Shown: one piece after another, positions 25,867 through 35,900 of the stretch
Numbering within the stretch: position 1 is the first letter of the stretch
Layout of the letters: the number at the start of each line of letters is the position of its first letter
NCBI GenBank assembly: GCA_020072585.1
Contig: JAIQGL010000021.1
Location: forward strand, 124,001 to 188,000
Source: Terriglobia bacterium
Lineage (GTDB): Bacteria; Acidobacteriota; Terriglobia; Terriglobales; Acidobacteriaceae
Direction of reading: 5' to 3'
DNA: 64,000 nt
Program-made: the position numbers and the translations under genes
Notes under the pieces: generated by a model
Seen by the model: the letters and a program-made list of their open reading frames with translations, nothing else
The model's database searches: none
What the model was told of the DNA's origin: nothing

Positions 25867-26712
25867 ATGATTGACGCTACAGCGCTGTTACATCCGGATG
25901 TGTCGCCCAAGGCAGTTGAGCAGTTTAGAAGCAGCGGTGTCGCGATACAAGTTCGAGACAATCTTGAAAATACAACGAACTGCTCTGCCGCGTTGATCTT
26001 TGGCGGCGACGGTACGGTCCACCGTCATCTCCCTGCGCTCTATCAACAGAAAATACCCATGCTGGCAGTTCCTGCGGGGAGCGGCAATGATTTTGCCAAG
26101 GCCCTGGGAATACACAATGTAAAGATTGCGCTGCGGGCGTGGAAGCAGTTTTGTGCGGAAGGCAAGAACGTAAGAGAGATCGATCTGGGAGTGGTCCGCG
26201 CGGGCGGTAAAGAGATACTCTTCTGCTGCGTGGCAGGCGTGGGAATGGATGCCGAGGCCAATGCGCGCGCGAACCGCATGCCGACGTGGCTGAAGAGCCG
26301 CGGTGGATACGTGCTGGCTGCGTTGCAGTCACTGGTGGCATTTAAGCCGGTGGAGATGAGTGTATTGGCGGGGGAAAAGAAGATCCAACGGCAGGCGTTC
26401 TTTATTGCGGTGGGCAATGCGCATCGATACGGGGGCGGAATGAAAGTTACACCGCAAGCCCGGCCCGACGATGGATTGCTGGACATCTGCGTGGTTGGCA
26501 GGATGAACAAGCTCAAACTGCTGTGCTGGGTGCCAACGATCTTTTTTGGCGGGCATTTGGGACTCAAGCAAGTGGAATATTTTAGGGCGCCAGAGGTGCG
26601 AATCGACGCCGGGCGCGAGTTGGAGCTCTACGCTGACGGGGAGTATGCCTGCAAGACTCCGCTAGAAATTGGGGTGTTACCCCGTGCTTTGCGGGTGATT
26701 GTGCCCGGATAA
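25867..26712 (+). CDS. Diacylglycerol/lipid kinase family protein
   Basis: 281 residues. The ATP-binding GGDGT at 46-50 and GSGNDFAK at 71-78 define the DAG-kinase catalytic domain; the C-terminal part with PDDGLLDICVVGRM matches the second lobe shared by DgkB, YegS and sphingosine kinases. It phosphorylates a membrane lipid headgroup, but which lipid is unclear. The N-terminus is somewhat short. It follows the aminopeptidase gene by 35 bases. Confidence 0.9.
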   Translation: MIDATALLHPDVSPKAVEQFRSSGVAIQVRDNLENTTNCSAALIFGGDGTVHRHLPALYQQKIPMLAVPAGSGNDFAKALGIHNVKIALRAWKQFCAEGKNVREIDLGVVRAGGKEILFCCVAGVGMDAEANARANRMPTWLKSRGGYVLAALQSLVAFKPVEMSVLAGEKKIQRQAFFIAVGNAHRYGGGMKVTPQARPDDGLLDICVVGRMNKLKLLCWVPTIFFGGHLGLKQVEYFRAPEVRIDAGRELELYADGEYACKTPLEIGVLPRALRVIVPG

Positions 26713-26778
26713 GCCCCTATCTCGCTGTAATCAAAACGGTTCTTGACGCGGGAACCTATTTCAGGTGGAATAAAGACC

Positions 26779-27108
26779 ATGACCAAAGCCGATTTGATTG
26801 AAGAAGTTTCACGCTTGGCGGAGCTGACCCGCAAAGACAGTGAAATCATCGTGGAAACGATTTTTGACAGCGTGGTCCGTTCCCTGCGATCGGGCGACAA
26901 GATTGAGATTCGCGGCTTTGGTAGTTTTCGCACGCGTCAGCGCAAACCGCGTGTGGGCCGCAATCCCAAGACCGGCGCACGCGTGGAAGTGCCAGCCAAG
27001 AAAATACCTTATTTCAAACCCAGCAAAGAGCTTAAGGACGTGATTAATCATGGAAAGCCGGCAGAAGCGGCCACTTCCGCACCGGCGGCAGAGGGCCCAA
27101 GCACCTAG
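26779..27108 (+). CDS. HU/IHF-family DNA-binding protein
   Basis: 109 residues from ATG 26779, with AGGTGGAA nine bases upstream; the frame extends back to 26743 without family sequence. The beta-arm signature is GFGSFRTRQRKPRVGRNPKT (49-68), including the Pro that intercalates at the bend. The start MTKADLIEEVSRLAEL is IHF-like, but the sequence specificity cannot be told. It has a short Ala/Pro-rich tail of about 18 residues. It shapes the nucleoid and bends DNA. Confidence 0.93.
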   Translation: MTKADLIEEVSRLAELTRKDSEIIVETIFDSVVRSLRSGDKIEIRGFGSFRTRQRKPRVGRNPKTGARVEVPAKKIPYFKPSKELKDVINHGKPAEAATSAPAAEGPST

Positions 27109-27179
27109 CATCTAACGCCTGGATCCTGCCATATACAGCGGAAAGCGTTCGGGCTGAAGTAAAAGACCCGCGTCGCTAC

Positions 27180-27956
27180 TTATTTCCGAAATTTTCGGAA
27201 CCATAGTCCAATTCCACCACTTGCCAGCCCTAACAATCCAAATAGCGGCAGGAAGGTAGCAGTTGCCGGAAGACGGCGGCTTCCTTGCGCATCGTTCGAT
27301 TGCTGGTTCGGATTGATCTGTGGCGTAGTGGCGTTGGCGGCAGTGGCTTCGGATGCGACTGGCGGTGTTTCCCGGGCCTTCTGTCCCTGGTTCGCCGCAG
27401 TGCTGCTCTGCGTGGCTTGTTGACTCGGCTGAACTCCGGCGTTTTGCGGCTTTCCGCCTTGTTCCAGAGCGCCGGGCCCCAGCGGAGGCATGTTCTTTGC
27501 CATGGTCACGCCGCCCTTCCTGCTTAGCATGCTGTCCACGTCTTCATTGCTCAGGACACGTGCGTTGCGCGCGGTGCCCCCGGCTTTGTAGCGGCCTGAA
27601 GCTTCTACCACGCTGTAGGCGGCAGGCGCAGCGGATTCTGATCCGCCATTGACTGAAACCGAAGGCCCCAGATCATTCCTGGGCTGCTCTGCGTTTGGCG
27701 CTATGGTGGTGGAGACACTGCCCAAGACGGCGACTGGAGCACTGGCAGCAACACTGCTGAAGCCGGCGCGGCCAGCGTCACTGATTCCGGCCACGGGAGC
27801 CGGAGTAGGCAAGCTTGCCGTTGGGGTAACCAGAATCGGGCCGCCAAACGGGCCAGTGGCCGGAATGGCGACTGAAGACTGGTTGGCCGACTGGCCTTGT
27901 ACAAAAACTGCTGAAAACACTGTTAGAGCAGCCGTGAGCAGAATCTTGCGCGGCAT
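27180..27956 (-). CDS. Secreted Ala/Gln-rich protein with LPATA-type C-terminal sorting tail
   Basis: 258 residues. A signal peptide (MPRKILLTAALTVFSAVFVQGQ) is followed by a low-complexity Ala/Pro/Ser/Gln-rich body. The C-terminus is a tripartite sorting signal: LPATA, a hydrophobic stretch of about 20 residues, and RKFRK. This is the architecture of sortase- or exosortase-type substrates, and LPxTA-type tails occur in acidobacterial proteins. No sortase gene is in the window. AGGGGTG precedes the ATG. A role at the cell surface is inferred. Confidence 0.75.
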   Translation of the reverse strand: MPRKILLTAALTVFSAVFVQGQSANQSSVAIPATGPFGGPILVTPTASLPTPAPVAGISDAGRAGFSSVAASAPVAVLGSVSTTIAPNAEQPRNDLGPSVSVNGGSESAAPAAYSVVEASGRYKAGGTARNARVLSNEDVDSMLSRKGGVTMAKNMPPLGPGALEQGGKPQNAGVQPSQQATQSSTAANQGQKARETPPVASEATAANATTPQINPNQQSNDAQGSRRLPATATFLPLFGLLGLASGGIGLWFRKFRK

Positions 27957-28049
27957 AGATCACCCCTGACATGTACACAGGATTGGATTACTCAGGAGTT
28001 AACAGGGGATGCCAGCGCCAAAGCGCATTTGGCGGTTGGATTGGTTTCT

Positions 28050-29066
28050 TCAGCTTCCGACGAATCTTGCGTACAGACTGCGCGCCACGGAGGTATCGTT
28101 GGTGCCCTTGATGATGGCCCGGCCGTCAGGAAAGAGCGTCATCTCGTAGGGGTCGCGCCAGAACTTGAGCACAAAGGCATTATGCTTGACCGTGCCGTGG
28201 GCACCCAGCCGGGCTGACATCTCCGCAAAATCCACCGGGCGGTTGCGTTCATGGATTTGCACGGAATTCCTGCCACACAGGGTGATTTGCGGACGGCGCT
28301 CGCCTGTTAGATGAATGAATTCACGTTTCCCGCAGGTCTGGCAGTCGGGGCGCGGCCGTGCGGCGGCAATCTCAGCCTGCTCATTGCTCCAGACATCGAA
28401 GGAGAGCAAGGTCCGGCGCAGCTTATCTTTAGCCCCCACCAGAAATTTGATGGCCTCGGTGGCCTGGATTGATCCAACCAGATTCACGGCGCTGTTCAGA
28501 ATGCCCGCCGTGTCGCAGGTTTCCACCGTGCCTTCAGGAGGAGCAGGGAACATGCAAGCCAGGCACGCTGTTTCCCCGGGAATAATGTTCATGGTCACGG
28601 CGTAGGCAGCCACGGCGGCAGCATAAATCCATGGCTTGCCATGCTTCACGGCAAAATCATTGATCAGGTAGCGGGTTTCAAAATTGTCAGTTGCATCCAG
28701 GATGAGATCAGCTTCATAGAGCAGGGCTTCAATGTTTTCCGGCGTAAGGTCTGCCACTAGCGCTTTGGCATCAATTTCTGAATTAAAAGCTGCGATCTTG
28801 CGTGCCGCCGCCACTGCCTTGGGGACGGACTCGGCCGCATCCGCCTCATCAAACAGAGACTGGCGTTGCAGATTGCTGGGCTCCACGTAGTCGCGGTCGA
28901 TAATGAGCAGGTGTCCCACGCCGGCACGTGCCAGCAGGCCGGAAACGCAGGCACCTGTGGCGCCGCAGCCCACAATTGCCACCCGGCCCCGGGCCAGCTG
29001 CGCCTGCCCCTCCCGCCCGATCCCGGGAAAAAGCACCTGGCGTGAGTATCGATCTTCAAACTTCAT
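28050..29066 (-). CDS. ThiF/MoeB/HesA-family adenylyltransferase
   Basis: 338 residues. The ATP-binding Rossmann motif is G33-x-G35-x-x-G38 with the DRDYVEPSNLQRQ segment, ATDNFETRYL is the conserved E1 loop, and a zinc site is formed by C168, C171, C242 and C245. C184 in TCDTAGILN matches the persulfide-carrying Cys of ThiF. Such enzymes adenylate the C-terminal Gly-Gly of MoaD or ThiS for sulfur transfer. A C-terminal extension of about 85 residues resembles the ThiS/MoaD fold (GRNSVQIHERNRPVDFAEM, LFPDGRAIIKGTND), which would be unusual but is not certain. It is probably leaderless. Confidence 0.88.
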   Translation of the reverse strand: MKFEDRYSRQVLFPGIGREGQAQLARGRVAIVGCGATGACVSGLLARAGVGHLLIIDRDYVEPSNLQRQSLFDEADAAESVPKAVAAARKIAAFNSEIDAKALVADLTPENIEALLYEADLILDATDNFETRYLINDFAVKHGKPWIYAAAVAAYAVTMNIIPGETACLACMFPAPPEGTVETCDTAGILNSAVNLVGSIQATEAIKFLVGAKDKLRRTLLSFDVWSNEQAEIAAARPRPDCQTCGKREFIHLTGERRPQITLCGRNSVQIHERNRPVDFAEMSARLGAHGTVKHNAFVLKFWRDPYEMTLFPDGRAIIKGTNDTSVARSLYARFVGS

Positions 29067-29075
29067 GACACATTT

Positions 29076-29081
29076 ATTATA
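29076..29081 (-). promoter_or_regulatory. -10 element (TATAAT) of the ThiF-like gene
   Basis: On the minus strand a perfect TATAAT lies nine bases before the ATG at 29066, and there is no Shine-Dalgarno between them. The transcript would be leaderless or nearly so. Confidence 0.45.
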
Positions 29082-29217
29082 GGTGTTTGAAGGCGAAGGG
29101 GTTTACGCGTTTAATTGCGGGCAGCTTACAATGCTCTGAAAAGGCTTGCACGTACAACTAAGGTCCAATCTGCCGCCATCCAAGTACACAAAACGACTTC
29201 CAATTAAGGGGCTTCTA

Positions 29218-32200
29218 TTGCCACGCTTACGACTCGTGTGCCAGGCGATTGCGCTGTGTCTTGGCGTGTGCGTGGCCCAGGCGCAAGCTCCCGGGAGTCG
29301 AAACCTTGCTCCCGCAGGCGCTCCAGGGGCCGCTCATGGTTCCATGGTTCAGTCGGCTCTGCCTGTGAGCCAGAATGCGGCCACTCCCATGCCTTCGGCC
29401 ACTCAGCCTCAGTCTGCTTCTGCCAGTCCATCGCCCGGGTCGCCAGCCCCAAGCGGATTGAACAGCTTGCAGGGGCTAAAAGTCGCTCTGATCCAAATCA
29501 ACAGCCCTGGCGTGGATAACCCGGATGCCCTGCTTCCCATTCTTCCGCAAAAGGTGAACGAACCTCTGGACAAATACAAGCTCCGGCAGTCGGTGCAGAT
29601 GCTCTACAACACAGGCCGGTTCGGCGAGATACAGGTTGAGGCGCAGCGCAACCCCAGCGGGGAAGTGGTCCTGGTGTTCCATGCCCGGGAGAATTACTTT
29701 TTCGGCTCGATTCTGGCAGAAGGATCGTCGGCGCATCCCAGTGACAGCCAGCTCGTGAATGCCAGCAAACTCAATCTTGGCGAGCAATTTAGCGAAGAGA
29801 AGATCAACGCCGGCATCATGGGAATGCAGCGGACGCTGCAGGAGAATGGCTATTATCAGGCGACCATCAAGCCCTTCTATGAGTGGGATTCACGCAACCA
29901 GCAGGTGAAGGTCCAGTTTGTAATAGACCGGGGCAAGCCTGCGCGCGTGGGACTGGTCCATGTGATGGGTTCGCCAGGCTACAGCGCGGAAGAAGTGCGC
30001 AACATCGGCAAGCTACGCTCCGGCAGTGATGTGACTGCCGCCCGGCTTACACGGGCGTTACAGAAGCTGCGCAAGCGTTACCAGAAGCAGGAACGCCTGG
30101 AAGCCCAGGTCACGATGACGCAGCGGGTCTACCATCCAGAGACCAATCTTCTGGATTACACCTTTGAGATCAATCGCGGACCTGTTGTAGACGTTAAAGT
30201 GGAAGGCGCCAAACTGCGGCGCGGGCTGGTCAAAAAATATGTTCCGATTTTTGAAGAGAGCGCGGTAGATGAAGATTTGCTCAGCGAAGGAGCGCGCAAC
30301 CTTCGCGATTATTTCCAGACCAAAGGCTATTTTGACGTGAAGGTCACCTATGAACAGAAGCAGGAGCCCGGAACAGAGAAGCGCGATGTGATCTTCCACA
30401 TTGAGAGAAATCAGCGGCACAAGCTGGCGGAATTGACGGTCCAGGGCAACCACTATTTCCGCCGGGAAGATCTGCGTGAACAGATGATCATGCAGCCGGC
30501 CGGTGGTTTGCTGTTCTATGGCCTGTTCAGTCAGTCCATTCTGGCGCGCGATGTGCAATCGATTGAAAATCTCTATCACAGCAACGGTTTCCTGCAAGCA
30601 AAAGTCACACCTGAGGTGCAGGACAATTACGGTAAACAGGGCCATATCAGGGTGGTTCTGAATATCAACGAGGGCGTGCAGACCGTGGTGGGGAAGCTTC
30701 TGATTGAGGGCAATGAAGCCCTTCCTGAAGGGCAGATTCGCGGCATGATCACGGCTTCTGAAGGCCAGCCTTACTCGGATTCCATGGTGATCTCCGACCA
30801 GACGGTAATTCTGGATGGATACTACAATCTCGGTTTCCCGAAGGTGAGGTTCGACTACACCACACAGCCCGAAGCCGATTCCCCCAACAAGATCGACGTT
30901 ACTTACAAAATCACTGAAGGTCCGCAGGTCTTTGTGGACAAGGTGCTGATTGCTGGCCTCAACTACACCCGCCCGTTCGTGGTGGAACGTGAAATCAAGA
31001 TCGGAAGCGGCGACCGCCTGAGCCAGAACCAGATGTTGGACTCCCAGCGCCGCCTCTATGACATGGGTATTTTCAATGAAGTGGGCGTCGCGGTGCAGAA
31101 CCCTGAAGGCGATGCCACGAATAAGAGCGTAAACTTCCAGCTCTCTGAAGCCCGGCGCTATACGTTTAATTATGGTTTGGGTCTGGAGGTACAGACGGGC
31201 CAGCCAAGCGGCATTACCAGCCCGCAGGGGAGTGCCGGGGTCAGTGGCCGCGTGTCATTCGACGTAACGCGGCTGAATTTTCGTGGCCGCGATCACACCA
31301 TCACGCTCAAAACACGTTACGGCAATCTGGAGAAGCTCGCGCTCATCGGCTACGGCGCGCCGCGGCTGTTCGATTCGCCAAACCTCACGCTTGATTTCAC
31401 GACCTTCTATCAGCAGACCAATGACGTGCGCACCTTCACTTCCAAACGGCTGGAAGGCTCGGCTTCCATCAAACAAAACCTGAACCGCGCCACCACCCTG
31501 CTTTACCGCCTGATCTACCGCCGCGTGAGCACTGACAATCTAGTGATTGATCCTAATCTGGTACCGCTATTTTCGCGCGCGGTACGCGTGGGTATGCCCG
31601 ATTTCAGCTATATTCGCGACACGCGCGATAATCCAATCGAGTCACGCAAGGGCACATTCTCCACGTTTGACATGGGCGTTGCATCCGGTATCTTCGGCTC
31701 GCAAGCCAGTTTTTCCAGGCTGGTGGTGCAGAATTCCAGTTACTACCAGTTTCACAAACGGCGCTGGGTGTTTGCGCGCTCCACGCGCATTGGGGTGGAA
31801 GAGCCATTCGCGTCCACTGATTTTGCTCCACTGCCGGAGCGCTTTTTTGCCGGCGGTAGCACGTCGCACCGCGGTTTCGGCATCAACCAGGCCGGCCCGC
31901 GCGATCTGACCAGCGGCTTCCCTCTGGGCGGTGAAGCGCTGTTCCTGAATAATCTCGAGGTGCGGACGCCTCCGCTGCCGTTTCCGTTTGTCGGCAACAA
32001 TCTGAGCGCCGTCGTGTTTCATGACATGGGGAATGTCTTCTCCACCGCTGGAGATATGGCCAACAGCATTTTCAAATTCTCGCAGCCGGACCGCAGTCTC
32101 TGTTTGAATCCTGCCTCCGGAAGCTGTAACTTCAATTATGTGTCGCATGCGGTGGGCGCGGGGGTGCGATACCGGACGCCGATTGGTCCGGTGAGTTTTG

Positions 32201-32319
32201 ATGTTGGCTATAACCTCAACCCGCCGGCCTTCCCCATATCGGCACCTGCAACAGGGAGTCCATCGTCACAGGTACTGAAGCACCTGAATTTCTTTTTCAA
32301 TATCGGGCAAACTTTTTGA
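29218..32319 (+). CDS. bamA: Omp85-family outer membrane assembly protein (BamA/TamA-like, about seven POTRA)
   Basis: About 1033 residues from a TTG at 29218. I chose this start because TTAAGGGG lies six bases upstream and it opens a clean signal peptide (MPRLRLVCQAIALCLGVCVAQAQA); an earlier TTG at 29146 would bury it. After a Pro/Ser linker, roughly residues 85-650 hold about seven POTRA-like repeats, each starting with a strand such as VGLVHVMG, PVVDVKVEG, LAELTVQGN, VVGKLLIEGN or VDKVLIAG. The C-terminal barrel includes the GGSTSHRGFG loop and GPVSFDVGYNLN, ending in Phe. It folds or inserts outer-membrane proteins. The next two genes overlap it and each other. Confidence 0.92.
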   Translation: MPRLRLVCQAIALCLGVCVAQAQAPGSRNLAPAGAPGAAHGSMVQSALPVSQNAATPMPSATQPQSASASPSPGSPAPSGLNSLQGLKVALIQINSPGVDNPDALLPILPQKVNEPLDKYKLRQSVQMLYNTGRFGEIQVEAQRNPSGEVVLVFHARENYFFGSILAEGSSAHPSDSQLVNASKLNLGEQFSEEKINAGIMGMQRTLQENGYYQATIKPFYEWDSRNQQVKVQFVIDRGKPARVGLVHVMGSPGYSAEEVRNIGKLRSGSDVTAARLTRALQKLRKRYQKQERLEAQVTMTQRVYHPETNLLDYTFEINRGPVVDVKVEGAKLRRGLVKKYVPIFEESAVDEDLLSEGARNLRDYFQTKGYFDVKVTYEQKQEPGTEKRDVIFHIERNQRHKLAELTVQGNHYFRREDLREQMIMQPAGGLLFYGLFSQSILARDVQSIENLYHSNGFLQAKVTPEVQDNYGKQGHIRVVLNINEGVQTVVGKLLIEGNEALPEGQIRGMITASEGQPYSDSMVISDQTVILDGYYNLGFPKVRFDYTTQPEADSPNKIDVTYKITEGPQVFVDKVLIAGLNYTRPFVVEREIKIGSGDRLSQNQMLDSQRRLYDMGIFNEVGVAVQNPEGDATNKSVNFQLSEARRYTFNYGLGLEVQTGQPSGITSPQGSAGVSGRVSFDVTRLNFRGRDHTITLKTRYGNLEKLALIGYGAPRLFDSPNLTLDFTTFYQQTNDVRTFTSKRLEGSASIKQNLNRATTLLYRLIYRRVSTDNLVIDPNLVPLFSRAVRVGMPDFSYIRDTRDNPIESRKGTFSTFDMGVASGIFGSQASFSRLVVQNSSYYQFHKRRWVFARSTRIGVEEPFASTDFAPLPERFFAGGSTSHRGFGINQAGPRDLTSGFPLGGEALFLNNLEVRTPPLPFPFVGNNLSAVVFHDMGNVFSTAGDMANSIFKFSQPDRSLCLNPASGSCNFNYVSHAVGAGVRYRTPIGPVSFDVGYNLNPPAFPISAPATGSPSSQVLKHLNFFFNIGQTF

Positions 32320-32999
32320 TGACAGCGCGCCTTCACTTCGTGATCGTTCTGCTACTGGCCGTGGTTGCCCAGGCGCAGGTCGTGGACCGCATGGTGGCGG
32401 TTGTGAACAGGCGCGTGATTCTGGAAAGCGAGCTTGATCAGGCAGCGCGCGTGGAATTTCTGCTGCAAGGCAAGCCGATGGAAAAACTGACCCAGACGGA
32501 CAGGGTGGCTGTGCTGGAGCGGCTCATTGATCGCTCGCTCCTTGACCAGCAGATCGTGAACCAGGCCATGCTTGATCCCACACCGGAAGAGCTGGAGGCA
32601 AAGATAAAAGAAGTCCGCTCCGGGGTTCCGGGTGCAGCCACTGACAAGCAATGGAGCGCGCTGCTTGCCGGCTACGGACTGACGCAGCCAGACGTTGAGG
32701 AACAATTGACGTCAGAAATCCGCATTCTCAGGCTGATTGATCTGCGCTTCCGCGGACTGGTTCGAGTAGAAAAAGATGCCATTGCCACTTACTACCAGGA
32801 GCGTTTTCTGCCTGAGGTGCGCAAACGCAACGTTGCTGAGCCGAAGCTGTCTGAGGTCTCTGACAAAATTGAACAGATCCTGATGGAGCAGGAGATTGAT
32901 AATCTTCTGAGTGGCTGGCTCAAAACTTTGCGCGCGCAAGCCCACATAGAAAAAATGCTGCCGGCTGCTCCGCTTTCTGGCGCCGGAGCCGGGCCATGA
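32319..32999 (+). CDS. SurA N-terminal-like periplasmic chaperone without PPIase domain
   Basis: 226 residues from the ATG overlapping the previous stop (TGATG). A signal peptide (about 1-20) is followed by VDRMVAVVNRRVILESELDQAARV, the SurA N-domain opening, then helices to the end. The parvulin (rotamase) domain that SurA and PpiD carry is absent. It probably binds outer-membrane protein precursors for the Omp85 protein encoded just upstream (inference from fold and coupling). It overlaps tamB by four bases. Confidence 0.82.
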   Translation: MTARLHFVIVLLLAVVAQAQVVDRMVAVVNRRVILESELDQAARVEFLLQGKPMEKLTQTDRVAVLERLIDRSLLDQQIVNQAMLDPTPEELEAKIKEVRSGVPGAATDKQWSALLAGYGLTQPDVEEQLTSEIRILRLIDLRFRGLVRVEKDAIATYYQERFLPEVRKRNVAEPKLSEVSDKIEQILMEQEIDNLLSGWLKTLRAQAHIEKMLPAAPLSGAGAGP

Positions 33000-35900
33000 G
33001 CGCGAAAACTGACGTAAACATTGCGCCACCAGCCCCTGGCGCGAAGAAGCGCAAGCTCCGCCGGGTGGTGCTCATCACTGGGCTGGCGCTCGTGGTGCTC
33101 CTGGCCGGCGCGTTTTTTTACCTGAACAGTGATGCCTTCCGGGAGTCCATCCGCCAGCGCGTGATTACGGAGTTGCACCAGATGACCGGGGGCAAGGTTG
33201 AGGTGGAGTCATTCACATGGAATCTCTCCACACTGCAGTTTGAAGCGCGCAACGTAACCATCCATGGCCGCGAAGCGGCCGGAGAGGTTCCGTATGCACA
33301 CGCGGAGCGGATCGCTGTTGAAGCGAAGGTCATTTCTTTTTTTTCACGCAAGATCTCTCTGGAAAGCGTGGTCCTGGATGGTCTAGTGCTGCACCTGATG
33401 GTGTACCCTGACGGGAGCACGAACCAGCCCTCACCTCAGCCCGCAAGTGATGCCAAGGAAACGGCGGCGCAGAGTCTCTTTGATCTTGCGGTGAAACAAA
33501 TTACCGCGCGCAAGGCTACGCTCATGCTGGACCAGGAGAAAATCCCATTTGACCTGGACGGCAAAGATATCTCAGCCGGCATGACCTTTGTTCCCAGCCA
33601 GCAAGCGTACGACGGCCACGTGGATTTCACACCGCTGACCATCGCCTACGGGAGCGCAGTGCCTGTGCAGACGGATGTGCATCTCAATTTTCTGTTGCAC
33701 GCCAAAGAGACTGAGATCAAGTCACTCAAGCTCGCCACGAAGAGTTCCAGGCTGGAGGCCAGCGGCACCGTTCGAAATTACAACAATCCGGAAATCGCGC
33801 TGCAATACCAGGCAACACTGGACCTTGCTGAAGTGGCAAAACAAGCCAAACTGGCGCAGCTCCGTGGTGGGCGTGCTGATCTGAAAGGCGTGTGGGCCTA
33901 TCAGAGCAAGCGCTATTCTTCACAGGGCAATCTGAATGTCCGCGATCTTGAGTGGCGCGATTCCAATGTGCGGGCCACCGGAATCGGAGTTGAATCGCCT
34001 TATTCGCTGACGCAGGAGAAGATCAGTCTTCCGCGTCTGGTGGCGCGCGCATTTGGCGGCACAGCGCAAGGTGACGTTCAGATCACCAATTGGACGGCAA
34101 CGCCCGCGAAGAAAAGTCCGCCGCAGCGCGGAACTGCCCGGCTCCATCTTCAAGGGGTGCAGATCAGCAGAGTCGCCACGGCTATTTCTACTTCTAAAAT
34201 GCCGCTGGACAAGGTCAAACTCGCGGGCAGTATTTCTGGTGACGTTCATTCGTCGTGGAGCGGTTCTCCAGAAAAGGCAGTTTATGATCTGAAGCTGGAA
34301 GTGGCCCCGCCGCCAGCGCCGTCACCAAAAGAAGTTCCTGTTACAGCACAGTTGCAGGCTGTTTACCACGGTGACATTCGTACACTTGATCTGGCCGGCC
34401 TTACCCTGGCCACCCGCGCGATCCGGGTAAGCGCCACGGGCGCTCTGGGTTCTGAAAAAGCCCAGGCGCGAGTCTCCCTTAACGCCACGGACCTGCGCGA
34501 ACTTCAGCCGGTGCTGGATGCCCTTGATCCGGGAACGCGGATTCCCGTCGCGCTGGAGGGCAGAGCGTCATTCAATGGAGCGGTGTTCGGCATGTTGGAT
34601 GCGCCATCAGCGCGCGGTCACCTGGAGTTGGAAAAGTTCGATACCGAGTTTCATCTGTCGCGTCAGCCGAAAACCGCGCAAGGCAAGCCGCCGCGAATCC
34701 ACTGGGACGCTCTCTCCGCCGACCTCACGTACGGGCCTTCTGCTGTTTCTTTGCAGCGCGGTACACTGCGCCGGGGCGCGGCCCAACTCGGCTTTTCCGT
34801 CAGCGCCACTCTGCGCCAGGGAGATTTTGACGAGAACTCCAGCCAGATCAACGCCACTCTTCATGTCCAGAATGAAAACGTGGAAGACATGCAGAACCTG
34901 AGCGGGACGAAGTATCCCATCACTGGCGTGATGAATGCTGATATTCAGGCTACGGGGACTCTGCGCAACTTGCATGGCGGTGGCAAAATACAGATCACAA
35001 AGCTGACTGCGTACGGAGAGCCATTTAAGGCCTTCTCAAGCGACGTGCGCTTCAACGGCACGAATGCGCAACTGGAAAACGTCATGCTGGCGCATAATGG
35101 CGCGCGTCTCACTGGATCACTGGCTTACGATTTTGAGAGCAGGAACTACCGCTTCGATCTTACCGGCGCCAATATTGAGCTGGCGAATCTTCATCGTTTC
35201 GAGCAGCCACGATTGGCGGTCCAGGGACAGGCGGGCTTCCACCTGACAGGCTCGGGCAGTGAAGATGCTCCGGTCATCAATGGCCAGATCAGTCTGCGCA
35301 ACATCGTGCTCAACCGGGAACCCGTGGGCAGTGTGACCGTTCTGGCGGAGACGCGCGGCGAAGACGTGGTCTTGCGCGGGCGTTCAAATTTTGAAAATGC
35401 CGATCTCAATCTTGACGGCAAGGTGCATTTGCGTGGCGACTGGCCCGGCCAGATAACACTCAAGTTTTCCCATCTCGACTTTGATCCGTTGATTCGCGCT
35501 TATTTTCAGGGTCAGATTACCGGGCATTCTTCCATCGCGGGCGCCATTGAGGTTCGCGGTCCCATGAAACGGCCGGGCAGCCTCATGATCAGCGGCAATG
35601 TAAGCCAGCTTTCAGCGGACATAGAAAACGTGAAGCTGCAAAATGATGGCCCCATCCACTTTGCTCTGGAAAATGAGGCGCTGAAGCTGGATGAGTTTCG
35701 GTTGACGGGCCCGGAGACCGATGTTGCCATCCAGGGAACGGTCCAATTCACGGGCGAACAGGCGATAGATCTGCGGTCACGGGGACGGTTCAACCTGAAG
35801 CTGTTGCAGGCGTTCAACCCTAACCTGGTGGCCAATGGACCGGCCACGTTCACGGTAAACGTCGCCGGCAACTCAGCTCGGCCGGTGCTGAGCGGAAAGC

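Noticed and set aside
29146-29217. Upstream TTG start for the Omp85 gene
   Set aside because: It would place 24 residues before the signal peptide; TTG 29218 has TTAAGGGG at the right distance.
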